64,000 bases of DNA from Piezodorus guildinii (GCA_023052935.1 CM041294.1:17428635-17492634); one strand, 5' to 3'. Shown: positions 11,245-23,030, counted from the stretch's first letter. The notes: generated by a model not told the origin, from the sequence alone. A program made the numbers and translations.

Positions 11245-12674
11245 CATCATCATAATCGTTTCCTCTTCTACCGCTGTTCGGTGTGAGGGTCTTGCCTGTA
11301 GAGTCTGAACCATATGTCTCTTTGTTGTGCCAACTCCACTCTCCTACTCCAGTCTATCCCGCGCTTCCTGCATGCTTCCTTTACACCGTCCTCCCAGGAG
11401 ATGCGGGGTCTTCCTCTGGGCCTTTTTCCCTCTGTGCGGGTCTCATACGTCTTCCTGGCACTCCTCTCCGGATCCATCCTAAGAAGATGTACAAACCACC
11501 TCAGTTTGTGTTCCTCTAGAACAGTCTCCGCCGGTTTGACATCAAGGTTAGCCCGTATAGTGGCGTTCCGTATCCTATCTCTCCGTGTCTTTCTCTCTAT
11601 TTTTCGGAGATACCTCATTTCCATGGCCTGGGTTTGGCTCCTATGTTTTGAGGTAAGAGTCCACGATTCTGAGGAGTACGATAGGATAGGAAGAAATGTC
11701 GATTTATAAACGGCTAATTTGGTCCGCTTTGACACCTCTCTTCACCCCAGAAAACCTCGCCTTACCATACAGAACATCCTCCCTGCCGCTCCGATTCTCT
11801 GGGCCACTTCTTCGTCTATGTAGCCATTCTCATTGAGATGAGCTCCCAGATATTTGAAATTTTCGACCTGCTCTAATCTCTGTCCTCCAGCCCTTAGTAT
11901 CCTCATTATCCTTCGGGGTTTCTTACCAATTCTCATGCATTTAGTCTTCCCCGGATTGATCTTCATATTTATTTTGGATAATTCCTCTTGTAGGACATTT
12001 AAATTATGTTGGAGGTCTCGATCATTGTCAGCTAGCAGGATGAGGTCGTCAGTGAAGGCTAATAGAGAATATCTGGTGGGGTGGAGGTTTCTGTGCCCTA
12101 GCTGGAATTTCCTCATTATAGGCTTGGCTCTCCTTAGTGCCAAGTCCAGAACCATAATGAAAAGTAACGGACTCAGGCTACAGCCCTGCCTTATTCCCAA
12201 TGCCGTCTCAAATTCTTTTGAAATGTGGTTTCTGGTTCTGACCACATTCCTCATCGTTTTATAGAGACTCATCACCGCCAAGGTTGTTCCACGGTCTATA
12301 CCTCGCTCTGACAGTGCCATCTCTATATCTTCTTTCTTCACTCTGTCAAAAGCTTTCTGGAGGTCTACGAAGTAGATGGAGAGCTCTTTATCCTTCTCCA
12401 CAGTCTTTTCTGTTATTTGTCTCATCGTGAAGATGAGATCCTGCGTACTTCTCTGATTCCTGAAGCCATATTGTTCCTCTCCTAGTTGGCAATCGACAAT
12501 TTTTCTTACTCTTGTTTCTAGGATCCTAGAGTAGATCTTTGCAGGCACACTGAGAAGTGATATTCCCCTATGGTTGCTGCATTCCCTATTGTCTCCCTTT
12601 TTGTAGATGGGGACAATCACCGCTACTTCCCAGTCTCTAGGAATTTTCTTCTTTTTCCAAACCATGTTTAAAAT
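11245..12674 (-). pseudogene. RTE-clade LINE, reverse transcriptase and C-terminus
   Basis: The minus-strand frame from about 12674 to 11268 encodes RT blocks: IPRDWEVAVIVPIYKKGD, EEQYGFRNQRSTQDLIF, IYFVDLQKAFDRV, IRQGCSLSPLLF and LLAFTDDLILLA (the usual FADD reads FTDD). A thumb and an RTE-type C-terminus follow (RRDRIRNATIRANL, KLRWFVHLLRMD, GKRPRGRPRISW). One in-frame TGA at 11742-11744 (codon 308 from the Met at 12665) interrupts it; there is no frameshift. The endonuclease is missing because the copy is 5'-truncated near 12674. The 3' end is a short ATG/TGA tandem repeat (plus strand TCATCATCATCA at about 11239-11253) instead of poly(A), as is usual for RTE elements. Confidence 0.88.
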
Positions 12675-12679
12675 TTATT

Positions 12680-13840
12680 TTATTTTTTTTTTCTTCTCTT
12701 CATCATAGGTAAGTTAATCGCCTTCTGAAGATGTTTTGGGAAATAATAACCACTCGCAGTTTTTTGCCCTTAAAACCAAAACAACAACAACGAAAAATTA
12801 AACCATTCCCTGAATCGTATTTCTTTTATTTTGGTTTAACAACCTCCGAAATTCATAATACTCCTTGAACTAGAATATCGCCCACCCCTCAGGACTTATG
12901 TAAGGACAAATATTGGACTGAGTTGGAAGAGAATGCAATATGGCAAGCCCGGGGTAATGCTGGAAGACATTTTTCATATTCCTTCTCGCCGGCTCTACTA
13001 AATTATACGAGATAAAAAGAAAGCATACAGAAGTATCTATTTATATTTAAATGAGGACTGAGACAGATATAAAAGTGAGGTAAGAGGTTGGGCAAAGGCC
13101 ACGGTTTCGGTAAACATCGCCAAGCTCATATAACTCTGTCCCATAGTTACAATGGATCATATTTTACGTTTTAAACGAATGAAAATGTATTGTAAAATGT
13201 CACATTGCTGATAAAAATACATAAAAATCTTCAATGATTAACAAGATCAATTTCAATTCCAACGTGTTGATAAAGTGGATTAATGAATAAATGGGTTAAT
13301 TAAAAAAAAAGAGAGAAAAATAATTTGATATTTATAATAAGAGCATAATATTGAATTGTGTTCGAAAACGTTTTGAGTGTAATGATAAATTACCAGTGAA
13401 CGTTTACTGCAATGATAGATTTCCTGAAAAAAAAATTCTTTATATGTATTGATATAAAATAATGACCTTTTGACTTCGTTAGTCCAATAAGATTCGATTT
13501 TGTGAAAAGTTATATAACATTTTCATTTCAAAATTGAATATTTCGGTTTTTTACAAAAAAAAAAAATTGTTTATTTTATATATCATATAAATTATATTTA
13601 TAACAATGGGTTGAATAATTCTAGAATAATGCCATGTGACATGACAGTTAATAATTCCTAAAATAAAATTGTCAATTTCCTACGAGCAATAAATTCTTCT
13701 TACAATTGGCTACTTTTTTGTTATTTTATTACATTTATTATTCCATATAATTTTTGTTTATTTTATTATTTTTGTAATTAACCTTTATTCAAAGTAAGCG
13801 GTTACTAGAAACAACTGTTTCGTAATTACTAACTTTTTTA
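12680..13840. other. AT-rich DNA, nothing recognised
   Basis: No credible ORF, RNA gene or repeat family seen. Confidence 0.45.
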
Positions 13841-13849
13841 AATAATTCT

Positions 13850-14625
13850 ACAGAACCATCTATCAGCCATTGAAGAATGGTGTCAAAACTGGAGAATTAA
13901 AATAAATCCTAACAAATCAACTCACCTTTACTCTACGTCGTAAATCTATGAGTTCCTGCCCCAACGTATCCTTTAACAATATCCTACTTACTTCTGTTGA
14001 AAAGATTCGGTATTTAGGACTCCACCTCGACAAACGCCTAACATGGAACCCTCATACTAGACTGAAACGACAGGAAACTGCTCGTAGATACAGATCACTA
14101 CAACACTTACTCGACAAACGCTCAAAACTTCCTACTTACTACAAAAAACTCATTTATATAACAATTATCAGGCCTATTTGGATCTATGGCATTAAGCTAT
14201 GGGGGTCTACTAAACCATCGAATTCCTCTGGCATCCAATCCTTGCAGTCCAAAATCCTTCGTAAAATCCTCAATGCTCCTTACTTTGTTACTAATAAAAT
14301 CATCCATAAAAACCAAAATATCCCATTTGTTGAAGAATTGGCCCGTTACAGATATACCTCTTTTCATTCCAAACTGCCCACTCAAACCCGCTTATCCGTG
14401 ACTTCTCCTCCATATCTATTTCCGACAACAATTTCCCGCCTTAAAAGAAGATGGCCAAGAGACCTCCTGACATAAATTAGACATTGGAGTGCTACCAATG
14501 GGTCGTTTCTTCTTAAGACTACCATGTGTTCTAATCATATATAAAGCCTATTTACTTGTTGTATTTATTTAATACAGTTGTAAATTTCTTTAAATAAATA
14601 AAAAAAAAACTTTTTTTAAAAAAAC
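13850..14625 (+). pseudogene. LINE-B (Jockey-clade) copy, RT C-terminal part
   Basis: Starts in the connection between palm and thumb (HLSAIEEWCQNWRIKINPNK). A frame from 13948 to 14475 carries KIRYLGLHLDKRLTWNPHTR, IIRPIWIYGIKLWG, IQSLQSKILRKILNAPYFVT and the terminal RLKRRWPRDLLT. A 3' UTR of about 150 bp ends in TAAATAAATAAAAA. A frameshift separates the first 60 bp from the main frame. A possible but inexact target duplication (AACTTTTTT followed by AAA) lies near 13828 and 14608. The start codon at 13948 is internal to the former pol ORF. Confidence 0.85.
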
Positions 14626-14715
14626 AGGCTTCATTGATTTTTATATGCTTTATATCACGTTTATTTTTTAAACAAACATCCTTTTGTAGGGAAAAAAACA
14701 AAACAAATTGATGTA

Positions 14716-14721
14716 AATATA

Positions 14722-14803
<82 letters not shown>

Positions 14804-14808
14804 TTTTT
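14716..14808. repeat. (TA)n followed by poly(T)
   Basis: TA tract to about 14786, then a T run to 14808. It lies directly before the target-site duplication of the next LINE-B copy. Confidence 0.95.
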
Positions 14809-14820
14809 AATTCATAGACA

Positions 14821-15361
14821 TCCTCACACAAGACTGAAACGACAAGAAACTCCTCGAAGATATCGATTACTACAACACTTACTAGACAAACGTTCAAAAC
14901 TTCCAGTACATTACAAAAGACTTATCTACCTCACAATTATCAGACCTATTTGGACGTATGGAATCGAGCTTTGGGACTCTACGAAACCATCTAATTCCTC
15001 CTGCATCCAGTCCTTACAATCCAAAATCTTTCGCAAAATCCTGAATGCTCCTTATTTTGTCACAAATCAACTCCTCCATAATGACCTAAACATCCCATTT
15101 GTTGCAGACATAGCCCGTGATAGATACTCCTCTTTCCATTCTAAACTCCCTACCCATACAAACCCACTTGTCCGTAATTTATCTTCCTCAGATATCCCTG
15201 ATAACCCTCCAAGGCGACTGAAAAGAAGGTGGCCTCGGGACCTCCTGTATTAAAATAGTGAAGTGCTACCACAGGGTGGTTCTTTCTCAAGACATTTTCA
15301 TGACTTTTTATATTCATTCTACATATTTACTTATTATATTCTTTATAAAAAAATAAATAAA
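14821..15361 (+). mobile_element. LINE-B copy flanked by a 12-bp target-site duplication
   Basis: The flanking AATTCATAGACA at 14809-14820 and 15362-15373 is an exact 12-bp direct repeat, so both boundaries are defined. The insert begins inside codons for PHTRLKRQET. It keeps an uninterrupted frame to the TAA at 15251-15253 (IIRPIWTYGIELWDSTKPSN, ILNAPYFVTNQLLHNDL, NPPRRLKRRWPRDLLY), then a 110-bp 3' UTR and an A-rich tail. No start codon remains because of the 5' truncation typical of target-primed reverse transcription. It is younger-looking than most neighbours. Confidence 0.92.
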
Positions 15362-15484
15362 AATTCATAGACAAAGCAAAAAATATAATAAAATAAAAAT
15401 AAGACACAATCAATATTAGGCAGAAGCATTTATAATATAAACACACAGTGGGCAGTGGACCTAAAGTCATTATAAATTGAGAAA

Positions 15485-15712
15485 TTTCCAAACGGTACTA
15501 CAGGATTTTTTTTAACTAAATTGATTTTTACATGTCAGTATTCTCATAATTTAATTTTATCTAAATCTTCTATTTTATTTTATCTCATGATAAGTCCTTT
15601 AAAAACGCGATTTAGAAATACAATTATATTCTAAAGATACTAATTATACATTTAGTTTCGTTCGAAATCATGCTAAAACACTATATTTCATAACTTTCAT
15701 ATGGTGTTATAT
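15485..15712 (+). repeat. Interspersed repeat R, copy 1
   Basis: Shares blocks with 18590-18812 (inverted) and 36335-36512 (inverted). These are CCAAANGGTAC at the left, TAATTTTATCTAAAT, an AAAAACGCGATTTAGAAAT core and a TTTCGNTCNAAATC end. No ORF. Copies 1 and 2 face each other 3 kb apart. The class is unknown. Confidence 0.65.
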
Positions 15713-16659
15713 ATATAAAAAAAAAAAATTATACATTTTAATGAAAAAGGAATCATATTAGATGGTTTGATAGAAGAGTATTAAGAGAATTTTGCGCTTC
15801 TTTTAAAAATCCATTTAGTGGATATAGTACCTTTGGAAAACTCAATTATAGAAAGTTATGAATAGCTTCTGCTAATAAACTATATTGGAAATACCATGGC
15901 GAGACTCATAAGGAAAGTAATCCTTTTTGTATCTTTCCTTGTAACCTCTAGAGGGTAATTTACGGTGTGGGTTGAAACCTCGAAAAAAAATAAATAAAAT
16001 AAATATATAAACAAAATAATAATTATTAGGTTCCTTTAATTAAAATGATCTATTTTCATTCAACTCAATTTATTTTCTTATTTTTTTCTCCCTACGTTTC
16101 GGCCCTTTGCCATTCTCAAGGGATCTACAAAAAACATTTTTTTTAAAATTAAAAGATACCCAACATTATTTTTTACATTCTAATAAATCAATTTACATAC
16201 CTCTTTATATTCCATCATGCACTCTATATAATATATAAATATATATTTTGTCATAATTTAGTAAAATAAAATTAAAACTATTACAGGCTGACCAGCCCTG
16301 TCCTGGTTGTTATCATCCACTGGATTAAAGAAATGTATTCCCTCACTCTTAACTATTGATATCAAAACCAATACACACACATATATTGTTTTATTACCTC
16401 CTCCTCAGTCAAGTCCACATTTGTTTAATTGTAACAAAATAATAATGTTCAAATGATGTGAGTATTGATGGCTTTTATGAAATGCTTGCGAAACCCCACG
16501 TAATAGACCTGAAATCATTATTTATTTTTGTCACAGAAAATCTTAAAATAAGATTTCAACATTTTTCTTCTCAGAATGTGAATCACTCTTAAATGTTTCG
16601 GGATTTGTTAGTAATTTGTAGGGATTTAGTATTTGCTTTAGTACTATTATTTTTACATT

Positions 16660-16912
16660 ATTTATTGATAATCTTACATTTAATTTATGTTATTTATGTA
16701 TATGTTGGATGAAATTAATCATAAAGATAGCATCACCTTTATGCTTATTGCTGTATATGTTTTTTATTGTTTTTGTTTTAAATATTTATTCAAGTTGTAA
16801 TTAATAATGTATATTTGCTGGTGATAAATTTATTAATTGTGCTGTGCCAGCCAGCTCTATTTGTATGGGGTTTGCCCTAATGACAAATAAATAAAGTTAT
16901 TATTATTATTAA
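16660..16912 (+). mobile_element. Probable LINE 3' terminus with (TTA)n tail
   Basis: The tract ending CTAATGACAAATAAATAAAG followed by TTATTATTATTATT looks like a LINE 3' end with polyadenylation-type AATAAA and simple-repeat tail. No coding part remains. The region 15720-16650 upstream has no recognised gene. Confidence 0.4.
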
Positions 16913-17065
16913 TAATGTTTCATTATTTTCTTTGACCGACCTTCATTCCAGTTATTGAATGTAGAAATCAAAATTACATTAGATAGGACTTATTTATTGG
17001 GATCTTATATTGTTTTAACGTTGTCAAATTTAATTTTAACATATTAGAGTAACAACAATGCACAA

Positions 17066-17215
17066 AGAATTTTTTTTATTTATTTTTATTGAAACTTACA
17101 ACTTTATATTATAATAAAACAAATAAATATACAGCTAAATGATAAAATATATGAAAACAAAAACATGAAGAAAATTGCCCATTGACAGCACTCTAGCACA
17201 AAGATTATTAAATTT
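17066..17215 (-). mobile_element. LINE-B 3' UTR fragment
   Basis: The minus strand ends GTAAGTTTCAATAAAAATAA. It shares the GGCAATTTTCTTCATG-type 3' UTR block (GCCCATTGNCAGCACTCT on the plus strand) with the copies at 34068, 44907 and 62605. It breaks off near 17215. Confidence 0.7.
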
Positions 17216-17456
17216 CAAAAGCTGACGAACCAACACAATACGCCTTCCACGTTTTGTCTCTTACAATTAATTAGACCTGTCCTTAATGGGAGAACTCAGA
17301 CAAAAACAAAAGGGTATCACATAGCTTAATTTATTCCAATATAGAAGGGATGGGATCGAATTAAATGATAATATAAAGGGATAGTGATGAAGTTAATGGG
17401 TGAGGGGACAGGGTGTTAAGCATCGGCTCTGGCTGCGCGCTGATGGATGTGAGATT

Positions 17457-17722
17457 TAGGGGTGGGCATAATCGAATGATTTCATAATCGAATGATCGAA
17501 TGATTAGTATGCATTGTGAGAGACGATTTATGTGACGAGAAAAAAAAAAAAAATAATGTCGTTCGATTATCCGAGCTCCTTATAATCCTTCGATTATCGT
17601 TAAACAGTTCAGTTCGAATGATCATTAGCTTATCCAAACCGATTAATCCGATAATCGATTAATTCGAATGATTGTAATAATCGAATGATCCGATAATCGT
17701 CATTCGATTATGCCCACCCCTA
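17457..17722. mobile_element. hAT-type MITE with perfect 8-bp TSD
   Basis: The element is 266 bp. Its 23-bp terminal inverted repeats are identical and begin TAGGGGTGGGCATAATCGAA. It is flanked by the exact direct repeat GTGAGATT at 17449-17456 and 17723-17730. An 8-bp duplication together with a TAGGGGTGGGC terminus is characteristic of hAT elements. The interior is built of repeated ATCGAATGAT/ATCATTCGAT motifs and an A-run, with no ORF, so it is non-autonomous. It can be excised on paper to restore one uninterrupted target sequence. No hAT transposase is present in the window. Confidence 0.95.
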
Positions 17723-17730
17723 GTGAGATT

Positions 17731-18589
17731 CTTCCTCAGGTCCCTTCGTTTGGCAGAGATATCTCTTCTACCATTGTCCCTATACAGGTTCGCCTCAGTT
17801 TAAAATATAGTAATTAAGAAATCATTAACTTATGCATTACAACCTTTCCATAATCTACTCAAATCAAATAACTATTATGTTTATTTTTTTCATCTTTCAA
17901 GATTTGCAACCATAAACAATTAAAAAAAAAAGTTTTTGAAAAACGAAACTCTAGACCATGAATATCATTTTTTCCATATTATCATGACCATGAACATGAT
18001 TTTTTTCCCCTCTTCCTTCACACTTTGCGGAGTGCTCTACCTACCTCTCCCCCAAAAACTTACTTGCACTCCTGTTTTCCTATGAAAGGACCATCATTAG
18101 ATCAATATTTTTCCGGAATTCGGTTCAATCCAAAAAAATCTCGATTGTTAACTTCAGTTAGGCTGTTTCGGTTCTTTTCTGTTACGTCGTACTGGATAAC
18201 TCTTGGTATTCCATGTATTGTAAGCCCAACTACTTCAGAAAAAAAATTCGGATTCAATCTTCCTCAATCCATTCGGGTTGTTTGTTCATGAAATCGTATT
18301 CTTCTTTTTCTCATCCATGTTTTTATACCATATACTCTTTTCTACTAACTACGATAAAATCTTATTATTTACACCTTCTCTATTTTTTTTTGGGTCGTAT
18401 GTATTCCGCAGGATATCCGTTTCCGTTATCAACAACTCCTCTATAATTGAGACGTTGATATCCATTATAGGAAATTTTACAGGAAGCGCGAAAATCTCTC
18501 ATTACTATATTATTAAACTAGCTAATTTGGGTCTTTTTGCCTTAAAATTTAGAATTATTTTTTTTACTATAATAAAAACATCATATTAA
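17731..18589. other. No recognised gene
   Basis: Three short overlapping plus-strand ORFs (18025-18589) have no recognisable domain or splice context. A loosely repeated CATGAATATCAT / CATGAACATGAT motif sits at 17955-18005. Confidence 0.4.
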
Positions 18590-18812
18590 AGTTATGAAAT
18601 GAATTTTTTTAGAACGATTTGGATCGAAAATAAATGCGTAATTAGTACTTTTAGAAAATGACCGCATTTCTAAATCGCGTTTTTTAAGGACTAGAGAATT
18701 CATTAGATAACATCGAATAGAATATTTAGATAAAACTAAATGATGAGAATATAAATATGTAAAAAAATCAATTTCGTATAAAATGTCCTTTAGTACCTTT
18801 TGGAAATCAACG
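18590..18812 (-). repeat. Interspersed repeat R, copy 2
   Basis: Inverse of 15485-15712. It includes AAATCGCGTTTTTTAAGGAC and ends at ACCTTTTGGAAATCAACG, the same end as the third copy at 36335-36512. Non-coding. Confidence 0.65.
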
Positions 18813-18851
18813 TTGTGAATCTCGTTGCTTCCGCTCCGTACAATGACACCT

Positions 18852-18868
18852 TATATATATTTATATAA

Positions 18869-18920
<52 letters not shown>
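18852..18920. repeat. (TA)n microsatellite
   Basis: Alternating TA tract directly following interspersed repeat R. Confidence 0.95.
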
Positions 18921-18924
<4 letters not shown>

Positions 18925-19770
18925 AACAAAAATATTTTATTATCAAAACATAAATTTTATTTTATCGAAAAAGAATATTCTTGATGAAATTCAATTATTT
19001 AATAAAAGCAATATTCGATAACTTGGATATTAAATGGAGATTTACACTAGTGTTTTCTTTCATTTTCTCATTTTCTAGATCTTTATAGATTCACAATCAC
19101 TAAATTATTTTCCAAACGAATTCACGTCTTAATCCATTAAGTGAGTTTACTACCAACGGACATTTCCTTCTTCTCTTTTATGACAAGGCCTCGTTTTATC
19201 CGCGAGCATAATTAAAAAGAATAATCGACTTTTTATTGAATACACCCGTTGAAAGGGGACATTAATTAAAAAGGAGTAACCATTCAGAAACTTTTGGAAT
19301 TAAAATATTATTGTGGATTTAATTGAATTCCGGTTCCTCGGACTTCTTAGAAGTCTAATACAGTCTTGAGCAACTTCTTTTTTATATTTTTTTTTATTTT
19401 ATTTTACTGATGGAGGATTTAATTTACAAACAACTAATTGCTAAGTTAAATAAAAAAAAGTTGTTGAGCCTTTTCTGGACCGGCGGAAGGTCTTGCATAG
19501 AACAAGGATGACTTAGTACACAGCGGAGGGAATGGGGTTTGTTTGAAAGTTAGTTAAATCTTAGTAAAGATGTAGTACTGAGATAACTGGGAAAGTTATG
19601 CTAACAAGTCGGGATAAGTCTTCCTTGAAATCAAATCAGTTCTATTTAGTAAATAATCTATGTCCCTTTGTTAGTATAAATCTTTGAGCTGACGGTGTTC
19701 TTTTCACGCAATAACTTTATTCCCTGGAAAAAGCAATAAATAAACACTGAATATGATATGCAAAAGTAAG
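18925..19770. other. Unique-looking sequence, no gene
   Basis: No family match elsewhere in the window. It is somewhat less AT-rich at 19480-19720. No ORF or splice-flanked exon seen. Confidence 0.35.
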
Positions 19771-19774
19771 TTTC

Positions 19775-20553
19775 TACTAAAAGGAATCAGTCCGGATGGA
19801 GGTCAGTGAATGAAACAATTGAGTAGTTTCAATTATTTATTTTTGCCAACGTTTCGACCCCCATTGTGGGTCATCATCAGGGCTAAAAAAATACAAAAGA
19901 GATACATTTAAAGATTAAATATACTATCTTAAAAACAGTTGCCCTAGAGAACGTTAATATTATAACATAAAAGGAACTAAATGTGTAAAGCAATCAATTA
20001 ATTGAATTACAATGACAAAGGTATAATATAATGAGAGGGCTATACAGAGCGGATAATGATCAAAGATATAAAAAAATACATGAAATAAGAAACATTAAAA
20101 AATTGAGTAGATTGGAGATACGTACCGTATTGAGGGAAAATGGAAACTAGGTGCAATTTGGTAGAATGGAATGTAGGTAGTTAGATATGAAAGTACGTAC
20201 AAAATGTTGGGTAAAATGGAAAATATGTACTGCATTTTTAGACGGGATCTGGCAAAAATTGTAATACTAACATAAAAAGAAGTAATCAGATTAAAAATAT
20301 TATAGTAATAATATCATGATGTTACTAAAAAATGTTTTAACAAGATTGTTAAAATAAAAAACCTATATAATACAATAGTAAGAACAATAATGGATAAAGT
20401 ATATGAAGTGAAATTATCTTAAATGTATCTCTTTTGTATCTTTTTATCCCTGATGATGACCCACAATGGGGGTCGAAACTTTGGCAAAAAATAAAATAGT
20501 GGAAACTATTCAGTTGTTTCATTTAATGACCGCCACCCGGACTAATTTTAGTA
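19775..20553. mobile_element. Foldback element with ~135-bp terminal inverted repeats
   Basis: The left arm (19775 to about 19911) and the right arm (about 20418-20553) are diverged inverse copies. Shared blocks in the left orientation are TACTAAAA, AGTCCGG, GGTCA, TTGCCAA(C/A)GTTTCGACC, ATTGTGGGTCATCATCAGGG and GATACATTTAA. The interior is AT-rich and non-coding. Each arm itself contains a small hairpin (GACCC-loop-GGGTC). It is non-autonomous; the superfamily is not determined. Confidence 0.85.
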
Positions 20554-21164
20554 ATTCTCGACGGTCAACTAATTATATCCACTAGGATAAAAAGTAAGTT
20601 TCATTGTACAAAGTGCATTAGAATCATATACAACTTTTCGATTAATAAAACTTGAATGAAGAACCATTGTAATCGCGTACGAAAATAATTTTTTTGCCCT
20701 ATGTTCCTTATCAAAATTTTATGTTATGCTATCACCTCTTTTTTAAAAATAATTAATTGTTGTGTTCACACTGTGACAGCTCAGACCGAGACAATAAGAG
20801 CTTACTTCTGGAGATCCCTAAGTCAGCTTATTTCCAGCAATCGAATACTTTTAGGCATATGTGTTGTGACCGTTGAAAGTTTTGTATGTGTTTTTTAGAA
20901 TATTCGTGGGAAGCAACGCGTTTTATAATAGAATAGCGCGCGTTGCCCTGCAACCAGAAGACTAGTAACTAGGGAAAAACTAATTATGAGTTCGTTAACT
21001 ACAAGGAGTTTTAATAACTCGTTATTTAACCGCGTTTATCGTTCGATTGTGATTCCATTGCGAGCTAGGAATGGATGAAACAAAAAAAAAAAGTTAGCAT
21101 TTTCGTGAAATTCCATGTATAAAGCCTGAATGTGGTCTTGTACTATAATCATAAGAAAAGTTTT

Positions 21165-21290
21165 TATGAGAGAAGTTGGTTGAGGGTGCAGTCAATTTAA
21201 CACACAATTAAGCGTAAACTTAATTGATTAGTGCAGACGTTTCGGCCTAAATTATAGGCCTTCTTCAGGGCTATAAGAAAAACAAAAAAC
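21165..21290 (+). mobile_element. Foldback-family terminus (single arm)
   Basis: Has the outer motif GTTGGTTGAGGGTGCAGTCA, then GACGTTTCGGCCTAAATTAT and AGGCCTTCTTCAGGGCT. The matching terminus at 54700-54830 shares both blocks. I could not find an opposing arm nearby, so this is a truncated copy. Confidence 0.65.
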
Positions 21291-21517
21291 GAAGATAACA
21301 ACCAGCAGTGGAATACAATATATAAAGATGATAAGAAAAATAAATTGTACTAAAGATTACAAACAAAGTGAAAAGTAGTAATGACAGTTGATAAATGTAT
21401 TAATTTTTTTAAGTGAATTGTAGTAATGACAATTAATAAATGTAATAATTCTTACAAACAAAAACAAAAGAGGGGAAGACATTTTAATAACAGGTGTGTT
21501 ATATTTTACAGTTTTAA

Positions 21518-21592
21518 TTTTTTTTTTTTTTTTAATTTTAAACAATTCTTTATTGAGCAATATTACAATCTGTCCAATTTAGGACAACAGTT
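21518..21592 (-). mobile_element. LINE-A 3' end remnant
   Basis: The minus strand reads ACAGATTGTAATATTGCTCAATAAAG then an A-rich tail (plus-strand T run). It matches the end of the LINE-A copies at 27290-27350. Only about 75 bp remain. Confidence 0.65.
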
Positions 21593-21734
21593 TTAATTAA
21601 TTACTTATTTAATTAATGTGAGACGTTATAAAGTTAAAAAAATAAAGAAAGTGATGAAAGTCAAAAATTAGTGATGAAATAGGTATAATAGCGAGAAATT
21701 ATAAAGTTAAAAAAATTTACAAAATTTAATTTAT

Positions 21735-21910
21735 TTAATATTTATTGTACAGGCTCGGGACCACCTTTCTACATCCTCTCCGAAGGACGGCATACCTAAG
21801 GATTTTTTACTCCCATTAAAAAATCCTAGGACCACCTACGAGTTTGAACCCTTGACTTTTGGCATTAAAGGCTTTTATGCTAGTCATCCTGCTACAGGTG
21901 ATTCCTAGAA
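21735..21910 (-). mobile_element. SINE family 1, copy 2
   Basis: Inverse of 24806-24990. On the minus strand it has AGGATGACTAGCAT (A-box-like), CCAAAAGTCAAGGGTTCAAA (B-box GGTTCAAAC), AATGGGAGTAAAAAATCC and GGTGGTCCCGAGCCTGTAC, then an AATAAAT tail. The 3' half found in copy 1 is missing. RNA polymerase III-type internal promoter by analogy to tRNA-derived SINEs. Confidence 0.75.
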
Positions 21911-22494
21911 GAGTTTTTTATGTAATGAATTGTTACTGACATTCCAGAGCGAACGATTACGAGATTTTCGATTAGATAGTTTGCATTTCAATATACATAG
22001 AATCAAACAACTTTTGTGTGAAAAGGTAATTATTAATAAAGTCTTAATGTGTCAAATTTAGTTATAGCATGTAAAATTTTGATAATGTGTGAACCAGATT
22101 CATCTTTGCGTTTTCTTGAAAGGTTAAACTGATTATTTTTGTTATTAATATACGTAAATATATAAACGAACCATTAAATCAGTTAATATAATAATACTAA
22201 TTAGTTTAAAACCATGTTTAAAACAGGCTCTGTAAGTACAAACATTTGATCAAAGCACAATTCTGATTGTTACAATGGTTTAGAAGTGATACTAGAATAC
22301 TCATCGGGGTTTATACCAGGAATGATGTTGATCACAGTTAGATTATTCCTGTGGAATAGTATTCCGAAAACGGAAAAGGGTATATTCCACGTTTCGCCGA
22401 TATAACCTATTTAGAAGATGAAATAAGTTAATATCGTTGATAGAAATATAAAATATTTCAAATCTGATATTTAAAAAATAATTAAAACTGCCTA

Positions 22495-23030
22495 TTTATT
22501 TAATTTATTTTTAAATATATTTATAAAGTTTACAACTTTATTTACATTAATACATCCAGTAAATTTCAAAATGTAGTAAACAATCGTTTGATATATATGT
22601 AGAAAAAATGCCCATTGGCAGCTCTCTAAGAACATACTAAATAACATAAGGGTCCTTCTTATATTCAGACGCCTCGGAGGATAATCATGGATCGAAGGGA
22701 GGAAGCAAGTATAGAAACTAGGGGGTTAGACTGGAAATGGCATTTTTCATGAAAAGAATAGAACCTGGTTTGGGACAAATCAGCAATATGAGGAACATTA
22801 AGGTCATTGTGTATAAGTTTGTTCGTGACAAACTAAGGAGCGTTAAGGATTTTTCGAAGGATTTTGGACTGGATAAGAGAAGAATTCGATTGTTTAGTAG
22901 AGCTCCGAAGCTAAACGCAAGTTCAGATTGGTTTTATGATGGTCACGTAATGAAGATGAGTATTTATAGTTAATAGAAAGATTTCACCTTTTGGCTACTG
23001 AGTGTTAAAGTAGCCGAAAATAGCGACGTT
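22495..23030 (-). pseudogene. LINE-B decayed copy
   Basis: Minus-strand LINE-B with the 3' UTR at about 22500-22640 (GCCCATTGGCAGCTCTCT on the plus strand). Broken coding traces up to about 23030 include the RLKR-like end, the ILNAP region and a WTYG-equivalent that no longer reads. Several frameshifts. The plus-strand ORF at 22737-22973 is a shadow. Confidence 0.7.

Noticed and set aside
11283..11709. Plus-strand ORFs opposite the RTE pol (also 11854-12264)
   Set aside because: Antisense of a clear RT/C-terminal frame.
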